Positions 1 to 6,837 of a stretch of DNA of 12,574 bases are shown here, piece by piece; position 1 is the first letter of the stretch, and every line of letters starts with the position of its first letter. The notes under the pieces are model-generated. The model had not been told where the DNA came from. It made no database searches and was given only the letters and a program-made list of their open reading frames with translations. The stretch spans positions 1 through 12,574 of the forward strand of contig JAFDHB010000104.1 of assembly GCA_019308985.1 (NCBI GenBank). The letters are read 5' to 3'. Origin of the DNA: Deltaproteobacteria bacterium. Its GTDB lineage: Bacteria > Desulfobacterota > DSM-4660 > Desulfatiglandales > HGW-15. Made by a program: the position numbers and the translations under genes.

Positions 1-8
1 AAGAAAAA

Positions 9-482
9 ATGGCGGCAGTACACACGTGCAAGATTCGTATCGAAAAACACGAGGGACCTCACAGGACGGCATATGTTGAGGATTTTACAGAACCCCTTCA
101 CTTCGGCATTCATGGGGGTATCAAGGATTTTTACCAGCGGAAGTACGGACGTGAAATAACAGGGCCGGAGTACCCCGCCACTCTTGATCACATAGTGGCC
201 GGCGTGGCTGGTTGACTGACCGGCACATTAGGGGCCGCACTGGATGTGCGGGGAATTCCCTCTGCCGGGAATCTGGTTGCCCATGTGGAAGGAGACATTG
301 AAGAAATGGACGGGGTCCTGAGGATTACAGAAATTCGGCTGGCTTATCGGTTGAGGATACCGGCGGGCACAAGGGATAAGGCCTTGAGGGTCCTGGATCT
401 CTACGCTGAAAAATGCCCGGCCTACCAAACCGTCAGAGAGTGTATCCAGTGCTCCTGGCATGCAGAGATCCAGGAGTATTGA
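9..482 (+). CDS. OsmC-family selenoprotein (in-frame UGA read as selenocysteine)
   Basis: OsmC/Ohr-family proteins are cytoplasmic thiol peroxidases or related redox proteins that use two cysteines, the first at the N-terminus of the central long helix. From ATG 9 the frame is open to TGA 480-482 except for one TGA at 213-215. Read through, it gives 157 residues, normal for the family. The UGA is residue 69 in the context VAG-U-LTGTLGAAL, where OsmC proteins carry the first catalytic Cys. Homology continues after it: the extended strand segment around GVLRITEIRLAYRL and the second conserved Cys (C136 in CPAYQTV). A further CIQC pair (145-148) lies near the C-terminus. A SECIS-like hairpin follows the UGA. 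OsmC-like selenoproteins are known from marine metagenomic surveys, from memory. The start could lie further upstream, because the window opens 8 bases before the ATG and no clear Shine-Dalgarno is visible. The substrate is unknown. The alternative, a nonsense mutation, is unlikely given the exact position and the intact downstream half. Confidence 0.85.
213..261 (+). promoter_or_regulatory. Bacterial SECIS element with Sec UGA codon
   Basis: The UGA is 213-215. Downstream, CCGCAC (235-240) pairs perfectly with GTGCGG (246-251) around the 5-nt loop TGGAT (241-245), which has G at its second and third positions. The loop begins 25 nt after the UGA, inside the range known for SelB-dependent bacterial SECIS elements (roughly 16-37 nt, small apical loop with an early G). 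AGGG (230-233) can pair with CCCT (258-261) to form a lower stem across an internal loop. A competing pairing, GCACAT (223-228) with ATGTGC (244-249), has a 15-nt loop and looks less stable. The element lies within the coding sequence, as bacterial SECIS elements do. Confidence 0.72.
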
Positions 483-520
483 TATGCAGGTTCAGGCCGC
501 TCAAAGTCCGCGTGTTGCCA

Positions 521-539
521 AGAGGCCCCAAGGGCTTTT
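521..539 (+). terminator. Weak terminator-like hairpin after the OsmC selenoprotein gene
   Basis: AGAGGCCC (521-528) can pair with GGGCTTTT (532-539) around loop CAA, giving an 8-bp stem with two G-U wobbles, 38 nt beyond the stop codon at 482. The T run is part of the stem and is followed by CGG, not by more T, so this is a poor intrinsic terminator. It would separate the selenoprotein gene from lysC. Confidence 0.35.
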
Positions 540-562
540 CGGCGGGTATAACAATTATAGGG

Positions 563-591
563 TTGAGGTATCCCGATATTCTTGATATATT
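563..591 (+). promoter_or_regulatory. Putative sigma-70 promoter for lysC
   Basis: TTGAGG (563-568) and TATATT (586-591) are separated by exactly 17 bp and match the -35 and -10 consensus at 4 of 6 and 5 of 6 positions. Transcription would start near 598, leaving about 25 nt of leader before the lysC ATG at 624. That is too short for a lysine riboswitch. The call rests on sequence match and position only. Confidence 0.4.
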
Positions 592-623
592 TTTTTGTTG
601 AGCTTGAGGAGACTAGGGTACAA

Positions 624-1862
624 ATGTCCATCATCGTGCAGAAATACGGCGGGACTTCGCTAGCCGGCATAGAAAAAATCAGGGATGTTGCCAAAAGGGT
701 AATCGAGAACTACAAGCGGGGGAACAAGATGGTAACCGTGCTGTCGGCCATGGCAGGCCAGACAGACCAACTGATCCGGCTGGCGCACGAAATGGCCGAC
801 AACCCCGATTCCAGAGAGCTGGACGTACTGATGGCGACAGGAGAACAGGCGAGCGTCGCCCTGTTCGCCATCGCTGTTAACTCCATGGGGTATGACGCCC
901 GGTCCTTTCTGGGCTTCCAGGTACCCATCCGCACGGATCACATGTACGGCAGGGCACGTATCCATAATATTGAAACCTCGAGCATCCTCAAAGAACTGGA
1001 AGCAGGCAAAATAGTCGCTGTAGCCGGATTCCAAGGTCTGGACGAAAACGGGAACATAACTACCCTGGGCCGGGGGGGGTCTGATACAACGGCAGTCGCA
1101 TTGGCGGCAGCCCTTGATGCCGAGGTGTGCGAAATCTTTACTGATGTTGAGGGTATCTTTACCACCGACCCGAATCTGTGTCCTAAGGCGAGGAAATTGG
1201 ACTTCATTTCCTATGACGAAATGCTTGAGATGGCAAGCATGGGGGCCAAGGTCCTGGAGATCAGGTCCGTTGAGTTTGCCAAGAAATACAATGTACCACT
1301 ACATGTAAGATCAACTTTTACAAATGAAAGGGGCACTATGGTCACAGCTGAGACAAGAGATATGGAGAAAGTCTTGGTCTCCGGGGTCGCCTATAACAAG
1401 GACGAGGCCAGGGTGACGATCACCAAGGTACCTGATATGCCGGGAATAGCTGCCAAGATATTTCAGCCTATCTTCAAATCCGGTATTGTTGTAGACATGA
1501 TAGTCCAGAATACCAGTAGCGAAGAGGGCAGGACAGACCTTACTTTCACGGTGCCCAAGACAGAGTTCTATAAGACCATGGAACTTGTAAAGGAGGTTGC
1601 CAAGGATATCGGGGCAGAGAAGGTCTTGGGAGACGAAAACATTGCAAAGGTATCCATAGTGGGAGTAGGGATGAGGACCCATGCCGGGGTTGCCCAGCGC
1701 ATGTTTCAGACCTTGGCGAACGAAAACATAAACATAATGATGATAAGCACCTCGGAAATAAAGATCTCTTGCGTCATAGAGGAAAAATACACGGAGCTGG
1801 CAGTCAGGGAACTCCATAGAGCCTTTGGTCTTGATAATGATCAGGTCCAAGAAGAATCCTAG
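624..1862 (+). CDS. lysC: Aspartate kinase
   Basis: Aspartokinase phosphorylates L-aspartate with ATP, the first step toward lysine/diaminopimelate, threonine and methionine. The 412-residue product has the amino-acid-kinase fold with the N-terminal KYGGTS motif (residues 7-12), the GRGGSDTTAVALA substrate/nucleotide segment, and the VEGIFTTDP and RSVEFAKKYNVPLHVRS motifs. Two C-terminal ACT domains follow (about 263-335 and 342-408), the second with the VSIVGVGMRTHAGVA signature. Length and order match lysine/threonine-regulated bacterial enzymes. I chose ATG 624 because MSIIVQKYGGTS is the usual N-terminus and GAGGAG (606-611) and TAGGG (614-618) precede it. The frame is open upstream to a TTG at 582, but that adds an atypical extension. 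Feedback inhibition through the ACT domains is expected from the family. Its end overlaps the following gene by 26 bp, suggesting coupling. Confidence 0.97.
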   Translation: MSIIVQKYGGTSLAGIEKIRDVAKRVIENYKRGNKMVTVLSAMAGQTDQLIRLAHEMADNPDSRELDVLMATGEQASVALFAIAVNSMGYDARSFLGFQVPIRTDHMYGRARIHNIETSSILKELEAGKIVAVAGFQGLDENGNITTLGRGGSDTTAVALAAALDAEVCEIFTDVEGIFTTDPNLCPKARKLDFISYDEMLEMASMGAKVLEIRSVEFAKKYNVPLHVRSTFTNERGTMVTAETRDMEKVLVSGVAYNKDEARVTITKVPDMPGIAAKIFQPIFKSGIVVDMIVQNTSSEEGRTDLTFTVPKTEFYKTMELVKEVAKDIGAEKVLGDENIAKVSIVGVGMRTHAGVAQRMFQTLANENINIMMISTSEIKISCVIEEKYTELAVRELHRAFGLDNDQVQEES

Positions 1863-2400
1863 TCCCGGTGGAATCTTGGTTTTGATCTTCATCCTCCTCC
1901 TGGGTCACGCCACCAAGATCCTCCTGGAAAAACCCTCGGACGATATTGTCATCTACGAGAGGCCCTCCTATGTCCAAGTTGAGGGAGCGGTCAGGTTCCC
2001 CGGTGTATATCCCGTTGATCCGAACAATACCACACTCGAATCCATCCTGAGGAAGGCGGGTGGCTTGAATGACCGCAAGAGGGAACATGGAGGGGTTCAA
2101 CAGAACAGCGTAATTCGACCCGGTACAAAGGTCACCATACTCTCTGTGAGGAACTCCACTCAACTCATAGTCGGCAGGATGGATGCCTACTACAGGGTTT
2201 CCCTTGGAATCCCTTTGTCAGTCAACAGTGCTACGGAATCGGACCTCATTGCCGTCCCCGGCATAGGTCCAAGGATCGCAGAGGCTATCGTGCGGGAAAG
2301 GACAAAGAGGGGAAAATACAACGGCCTTGAAGAAATATTGGAGGCAAAGGGAATCAACCTGAGAACTTACAGAAGGATAGCGCCTTACCTGACCCTATGA
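1837..2400 (+). CDS. ComEA-like membrane-anchored SLBB/helix-hairpin-helix protein
   Basis: The 187-residue product has a short basic N-terminus (MIRSKKN), one hydrophobic segment (about residues 11-27, GILVLIFILLLGHATKI), an SLBB domain (about 45-105, with VQVEGAVRFPGVYPV and LRKAGGLN), and a C-terminal ComEA-type tandem HhH domain (about 128-187, with VNSATESDLIAVPGIGP and ending APYLTL). This is the TM-SLBB-HhH order of Bacillus-type ComEA, the surface double-stranded DNA receptor for transformation. Here it would sit on the periplasmic side of the inner membrane. DNA binding is inferred from the HhH motif. A role in uptake is not shown, as no comEC, comF or pilus gene is visible. ATG 1837 is chosen over TTG 1825 in the same frame. 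Either start overlaps the lysC end, and the Shine-Dalgarno is weak. Confidence 0.8.
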   Translation: MIRSKKNPSPGGILVLIFILLLGHATKILLEKPSDDIVIYERPSYVQVEGAVRFPGVYPVDPNNTTLESILRKAGGLNDRKREHGGVQQNSVIRPGTKVTILSVRNSTQLIVGRMDAYYRVSLGIPLSVNSATESDLIAVPGIGPRIAEAIVRERTKRGKYNGLEEILEAKGINLRTYRRIAPYLTL

Positions 2401-2463
2401 TGATATCACTGGCGCACCCTTTTTTGTTTTTGGGTCATGAGTCTTAACTGATAAAGAGACCAG

Positions 2464-4773
2464 ATGAAGACCAAGATCGACATCCCACAATGGACCATAG
2501 GTGTCCTTATCACCGCTCTTTTTCTTTTTATCAGCCATACCGGTATTTGGGATTTTACCGGGATCTTTGAGAGGAAGGCTTACGACCTTAGGGCAAGGAT
2601 GGTTTCCCCGAAGGAGAGAAACCCCCATATCGAACTGGTAGTTATATCGGAAAAGGATCTTTCTGAGTTCGGCCCTTTGCCTTGGAGGGGGGACATTATC
2701 GCCCGGTGCATTCACAACCTGTCCCTGGCGGGCGCCAAGGTCATATCATTCAACATCCCTTTTCCTGGGAGGGACGAAAACGCCTACCTGATGACCTTGA
2801 GGGATTTGAAGAAGTCTTACGAGCGTCTGGGCCTGGTCAAGGAGGGACCCAATCGGTCTTTCTATCACAAGCTGGTTCAGGCAATAGGCGAACTGGACCA
2901 TGACAGGAAGCTGTACCAGGCAATCAAAGAGGCGGGCAACGTGGTCCTGCCCGTCCGATTTCAAGCCTCCAGCCGGGAAAGGGATAAGCAGGTCCCCAAA
3001 TTCGTCCAGAAACACGCCATCAAGAATGTCAAGGCCTCGGACTCCCGTGACAAGAGTCTTCTAATTCTTTCAGTAACCAGGATGGAGCCCCTGGCCCGCG
3101 GGCTTGCCCAGGCTGCCGCTGGAATCGGGTTTTACGACCTATTCCCCCAGGACCACGGACAAGTAAGGGACCAGATTCACGTCTTGAGATACCTTAGGGA
3201 CATCTACTTCCCTTCGCTGCCAATAGCCATCGTCAAGGTATTCCATGGTATCGGTGGGGAGGATATCAGTCTCACAGTCGGCAAGAAAATCGTCCTTAGG
3301 CGCAAGAAACCATCGGTGGCACTTGAGATACCTCTTAGGGGGGAACGGGCGAGGACACTTATAAGCTGGAGCGGGCGACCGGCAAGGGCCTTTCATCAAA
3401 CTCCCATTTCCAAGGTCCTCAAGAATGAAATACCCACGGGTCTCTTCAAGAACAAGATCGCAATCGTTGGTACATCCGGAACGGGCTCCGGGGACTTGTT
3501 TAATACCCCCATCGGGAAGGGCATTCCAGGCGTGGAAATTATCGCCAACTCCGTGGAGAATATCCTCAACCAGCGATTCCTCCTCCGGCCTGGTTGGACC
3601 AGGTTCGTTGAACTGGGTGTCTTGGTCCTGTTTGGTGTTTTCCTCACCCTGTTGCTGCCAAAAATGGGGCCTGGGCAGGGTGCCATGCTCACGCTGGCCA
3701 TTGCCTTTGTCTATGTCATTGCGGGCACGGTTTCCTTCCTGTTTTTCAAGACCTGGATAAAGGTCGCACCTCCTGTCTTAATGATAATATTGGGGGGATT
3801 GATCATTGTCCTGCTAAAGAAGTTTGCCTGGACCGAGGGCCTTGTTGCGGAACCTTCTGCCGAAGTCGGTTTTCCAGAGGCCGAGAAAGGACCTGACCGG
3901 GAGGATTATCGGCCGGAACAGGACTTGGGTGGGCTCAAGCTCGGGGAAGAACTGGGCCGGGGCAAGATCGGGCGCGTGTTCCGGGCTGTGGAGCCTGAGA
4001 GCCAACGCCTCTTTGCCGTCAAGACAATCAGCCTTGGCAGTTTCCCGAGGGATGCCGTTCCCGAGGTGAAGACACGGCTTCTGGCAGGCGCCCGGTCGGC
4101 CAAATCCCTCAATCATCCCAACATAGTCCGCGTGCTGGGTCACGGGGTCAAAGGGGACACACTGTTTATTGTCATGAAATACGTGGAAGGCGAGAACCTG
4201 GACTCTTACATACAAAAGGATAATCTGTTGCCCCTAAAGGACGCCCTCGCTGTTTGCAGCCAAGTCGCCGACGCCCTCCAATATGCCCATAGCAAGGGCC
4301 TTGTGCACGGCAATATCAGACCCTCCAATATCATCCTCGACACAACGGATAGGGTTACAAGGGTCACTGACTTCGGCGTGGCAAACATTGGGTCTGCCTT
4401 GAGTACAAAATCCTCGCCCCTCCGCGGTACTTCCCTGTACATGTCCCCTGAACAGGTGCTGGGCAAGAAGGTAGACGGTCGTACAGACATCTTCTCCCTA
4501 GGCGTTATCCTGTACCAGCTGCTTTGTTCCGTCCATCCCTTTGCGGCCAAGGATATTGCTACGACTATGCGAAAGATCGTAAAAGAGGACCCTCGGCCTA
4601 TCCGCTCACTAGTTCCTTCGATCCCCTCGGTCGTTGAAATGATCATAAACAAGGCGATCCAAAAGGAACCTGAAAGACGATACCAGAGTGCTGGTCTCCT
4701 GTCCGAACACCTCAAGAAGGTCATCAGCAGGATCGACCAGGTTTTGCAGAAGAACAGACCCGAGGAATCTTGA
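2464..4773 (+). CDS. CHASE2-domain transmembrane Ser/Thr kinase-like protein (predicted pseudokinase)
   Basis: This 769-residue sensor has an N-terminal TM helix (about 11-28) and an extracytoplasmic CHASE2 domain (about 30-370, with ERKAYDLRARM, the FGPLPWRGDIIARC block and the closing GVEIIANSVENIL). Three TM helices follow (about 381-399, 406-428, 434-453), then a cytoplasmic Hanks-type kinase domain (about 491-755). Retained features are the glycine loop GRGKIGRV (498-505), the ATP lysine K520 in AVK, DFG (636-638), N622 and MSPEQ in the activation segment. Lost features are the HRD motif, which reads HGN (615-617) so the catalytic base is Asn, and the helix-C Glu, which aligns with G542. 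On family knowledge it may bind nucleotide but should phosphorylate poorly or not at all. CHASE2 ligands are unknown. The start follows AAAGAGA. A PP2C stump follows after 7 bp. Confidence 0.93.
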   Translation: MKTKIDIPQWTIGVLITALFLFISHTGIWDFTGIFERKAYDLRARMVSPKERNPHIELVVISEKDLSEFGPLPWRGDIIARCIHNLSLAGAKVISFNIPFPGRDENAYLMTLRDLKKSYERLGLVKEGPNRSFYHKLVQAIGELDHDRKLYQAIKEAGNVVLPVRFQASSRERDKQVPKFVQKHAIKNVKASDSRDKSLLILSVTRMEPLARGLAQAAAGIGFYDLFPQDHGQVRDQIHVLRYLRDIYFPSLPIAIVKVFHGIGGEDISLTVGKKIVLRRKKPSVALEIPLRGERARTLISWSGRPARAFHQTPISKVLKNEIPTGLFKNKIAIVGTSGTGSGDLFNTPIGKGIPGVEIIANSVENILNQRFLLRPGWTRFVELGVLVLFGVFLTLLLPKMGPGQGAMLTLAIAFVYVIAGTVSFLFFKTWIKVAPPVLMIILGGLIIVLLKKFAWTEGLVAEPSAEVGFPEAEKGPDREDYRPEQDLGGLKLGEELGRGKIGRVFRAVEPESQRLFAVKTISLGSFPRDAVPEVKTRLLAGARSAKSLNHPNIVRVLGHGVKGDTLFIVMKYVEGENLDSYIQKDNLLPLKDALAVCSQVADALQYAHSKGLVHGNIRPSNIILDTTDRVTRVTDFGVANIGSALSTKSSPLRGTSLYMSPEQVLGKKVDGRTDIFSLGVILYQLLCSVHPFAAKDIATTMRKIVKEDPRPIRSLVPSIPSVVEMIINKAIQKEPERRYQSAGLLSEHLKKVISRIDQVLQKNRPEES

Positions 4774-4780
4774 GGTGCCC

Positions 4781-4903
4781 ATGCGCGTCAAGGCCGCAGG
4801 AAAGACCGACAAGGGGCTGAGGCGTAAGACAAACCAGGACTCGATCCTGGTCGCACCACAGCTGGACCTTTACATCCTACGCGAGAGATCATGGTTATCC
4901 TAG
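4781..4903 (+). pseudogene. Truncated PP2C-family Ser/Thr phosphatase remnant
   Basis: ATG 4781 opens a 40-codon frame with a good Shine-Dalgarno (GAGGTG, 4772-4777), 7 bp after the kinase gene. The peptide begins MRVKAAGKTDKGLRRKTNQD and continues SILVAPQLDLYIL. This matches the N-terminus of Stp1/PrpC-type PP2C phosphatases, where the pattern is a 'sDxGxxRxxNEDs' block followed by 'lgLfvVADGMGGH'. The match ends at about 4878, just before the metal-binding ADGMGGH motif, and the frame stops at TAG 4901-4903, 13 bp inside tsaD. About 200 or more residues of the usual 230-250 are missing and no later PP2C motif appears in any frame. PP2C genes often adjoin Ser/Thr kinase genes, which supports the identity. 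A deletion joining the phosphatase 5' end to tsaD is the simplest reading. The stump may still be translated as a leader for tsaD. Confidence 0.75.
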
Positions 4904-5943
4904 GAATAGATACTTCCTGTGATGATACTTCTGTCGCTGTTGTGGTGGACGGCCATCGCACCCTATCCAACGTCGTCCACTCCCAGGTGAACGTACATCA
5001 CCCTTATGGCGGCGTGGTACCCGAGTTGGCCTCCAGGGAACACCTCCGAAACCTGGTTCCGGTCGCAGAAGAGGCCCTATCAGAGGCCTCGATCCGGATA
5101 AGTGACCTTGACGGAATTGCCGTGACAATCGGTCCCGGTCTCATTGGTTCGCTCCTCATAGGGCTTTACTATGCCAAGGCCCTCTCCTATGTTCACGAGG
5201 TACCCCTGGTGGCGGTAAATCATCTCGAGGGTCACATCCTTTCCGTATTCCTTGAAGAGGAAAAACCTGCCTTTCCTTTCGTAATCCTCACCGTTGCAGG
5301 AGGGCATACCTCCATTTTCCGCGTCAAGGGCTTCGGAGATTATCAACTTCTTGGACAGACCTTGGACGATGCAGCAGGTGAGGCCTTTGACAAAATCGCA
5401 AAGATACTGGGCCTCGGCTATCCAGGGGGAGTCGTCATAGAAAGGCTGTCCCAGTCCGGAAGAAGGGATAGGATCAATTTCCCCAGGGCCTATCTATCCC
5501 CCGATTCTCTCGATTTTAGTTTCAGCGGCCTCAAGACGGCGGTAGCGTTATATGTCAAGAAGTGGCGCCAAGGAAAGGAGCCTTCCGTTACGGTGGAAGA
5601 CATTGCCGCCTCGTTCCAGGAGGCCGTCGTCGATGTGCTTGTGCAGAAGCTGATTCTGGCCCGGGAGAAGACAGGCGTAGAGAGCCTGGTAATAGCCGGA
5701 GGAGTGGCATGCAACAAAGCCCTGAGGGAGAGATTGGAAGAAATGGCGTCACGGAGCGGGTTCAAGTTCTACTATCCCAGACCTGCCTACTGCACGGACA
5801 ACGGTGCCATGATCGCCCTGGCTGGTCATCACCGGCTGTTGAGCGGAGAGGTCGCAGATTTGTCCATTGACGTTCGATCCAGGTTCCCAATAAAGGACCT
5901 CCACCCCCTGAACCCTCCCGCTAATCCTCCAATCACCCCATGA
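4891..5943 (+). CDS. tsaD: tRNA N6-adenosine threonylcarbamoyltransferase TsaD
   Basis: TsaD transfers threonylcarbamoyl from TC-AMP to A37 of ANN-decoding tRNAs (t6A), acting with TsaB and TsaE in the cytoplasm. The 350-residue product begins MVILGIDTSCDDTSVAVV, the family N-terminus (usually GIETSCDET), which fixes ATG 4891. The metal-binding histidines H111 and H115 (NHLEGH) and D303 (TDNGAMIA) are present, with the ASKHA-fold segments TVAGGHTS, DDAAGEAFDK, FSFSGLKTAV and AGGVACNKALR. Length is normal and no key residue is missing. Its Shine-Dalgarno (GAGAGA, 4883-4888) sits only 2 nt from the ATG, and the PP2C stump overlaps its first 13 bp, so translational coupling from upstream is plausible. 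tsaB and tsaE are not in the window. rsmA follows after 36 bp. Confidence 0.97.
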   Translation: MVILGIDTSCDDTSVAVVVDGHRTLSNVVHSQVNVHHPYGGVVPELASREHLRNLVPVAEEALSEASIRISDLDGIAVTIGPGLIGSLLIGLYYAKALSYVHEVPLVAVNHLEGHILSVFLEEEKPAFPFVILTVAGGHTSIFRVKGFGDYQLLGQTLDDAAGEAFDKIAKILGLGYPGGVVIERLSQSGRRDRINFPRAYLSPDSLDFSFSGLKTAVALYVKKWRQGKEPSVTVEDIAASFQEAVVDVLVQKLILAREKTGVESLVIAGGVACNKALRERLEEMASRSGFKFYYPRPAYCTDNGAMIALAGHHRLLSGEVADLSIDVRSRFPIKDLHPLNPPANPPITP

Positions 5944-5979
5944 TGGCTGCCCCGTGGTCAACCCAAGGACAAGGCACAT

Positions 5980-6837
5980 ATGACTTTCCCCAAGTTTTTC
6001 CGCCCTGACAAACGACTCGGACAGCACTTTCTCCGGGATTCCAACCTGGTCAATAAAATAATCAGGGTTTCCAAGTTCCAGGAATCAGACCAGGTGCTGG
6101 AGATCGGGGCAGGTATGGGAGACTTGACAATCCCCCTTGCCCGGCGCGTCCGGCAGGTGGTCGCGGTTGAAAAAGATCACCGCCTCATTCCCATCCTCGA
6201 TCAGAGGCTTTCCAGCGCTGGCATTAGAAATGTTGAATTGGTCAATGCCGATATCTTGAGGATTGATTTCCTCGAGCTACCACTTCCCTGGGACAAGGGA
6301 GTCTCTGTAATCGGAAATCTCCCTTTCAATATCTCCTCTCCCATGCTCGAAAAACTTATCCAGTACAGAAAATGGGTAAACAGGGCCATCCTCATGTTTC
6401 AGTTTGAACTTGCCAAAAGGCTCACTGCCTCCCCCGGGACCCGGGAGTATGGGGCGATAACGGTGCTCTTGCGTTACTATGCCGGTGTCACACCCCTCCT
6501 GGTCGTCCCTCGAGAGGCGTTCTACCCAAGGCCCAAGGTAGGTGCCCTGGTCCTCGAAATCGACTTTGCGAAACCCTATCCAAAAAGGGCCCGTGACGAT
6601 GCGGGCTTTGACAGGATCGTGCACGCTGCCTTCTCCCACAGGAGGAAAACTCTCATCAACTCCCTCAAGGCCGGGCTTAGGGATTTGGGGCCTGATGTCC
6701 TCCTGCGGGTATTGGAGGAAAGCGGTATCGACCCCCGGAGCAGGGCCGAATCCCTGGACATGGAAGAATTCTTGTGTCTCGGCAATGCCTTTGTTTCCCT
6801 CTCCTTGACAAAAAACGACAGTGGTGCTATTGGGTAA
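5980..6837 (+). CDS. rsmA: 16S rRNA (adenine1518-N6/adenine1519-N6)-dimethyltransferase
   Basis: RsmA (KsgA) dimethylates two adjacent adenines in the 3'-terminal helix-45 loop of 16S rRNA, using four SAM, late in 30S assembly. The 285-residue product has the N-terminal KRLGQHFLRD motif (11-20), SAM motif I VLEIGAGMGDLT (39-50), the acidic VAVEKD (61-66), NADIL (89-93) and the catalytic NLPF (113-116, NLPY or NLPF in the family) in IGNLPFNISS. The C-terminal RNA-binding region contains FYPRPKVGA and AFSHRRKTLINSLK. ATG 5980 follows AAGGAC at a usable distance. It shares translation-related function with tsaD upstream. SAM would come from MetK, encoded three genes downstream. Confidence 0.97.
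   Translation: MTFPKFFRPDKRLGQHFLRDSNLVNKIIRVSKFQESDQVLEIGAGMGDLTIPLARRVRQVVAVEKDHRLIPILDQRLSSAGIRNVELVNADILRIDFLELPLPWDKGVSVIGNLPFNISSPMLEKLIQYRKWVNRAILMFQFELAKRLTASPGTREYGAITVLLRYYAGVTPLLVVPREAFYPRPKVGALVLEIDFAKPYPKRARDDAGFDRIVHAAFSHRRKTLINSLKAGLRDLGPDVLLRVLEESGIDPRSRAESLDMEEFLCLGNAFVSLSLTKNDSGAIG

Noticed and set aside
213..215. Reading the UGA as a nonsense mutation or the gene as a pseudogene or two separate small genes
   Set aside because: The stop is the only disruption, it is UGA and not UAA/UAG, it sits exactly at the family's Cys position, and a SECIS-like hairpin follows at the correct distance.
251..260. Perfect palindrome GGGAATTCCC
   Set aside because: It has no loop and overlaps the SECIS region. 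A 10-bp palindrome with no second copy nearby is not evidence for an operator.
483..623. Lysine riboswitch upstream of lysC
   Set aside because: The gap is only 141 bp, the likely transcription start leaves about 25 nt of leader, and no multi-helix fold typical of the lysine riboswitch is apparent.
1311..1892. 193-codon minus-strand frame across the lysC 3' end
   Set aside because: It overlaps the ACT-domain coding region of lysC and shows no family motif.
2401..2463. T-rich terminator candidate ACCC...GGGT (near 2417-2436) after the ComEA-like gene
   Set aside because: The stem is only 4 bp with a 12-nt T-rich loop and no trailing T run, so it is not a credible intrinsic terminator.
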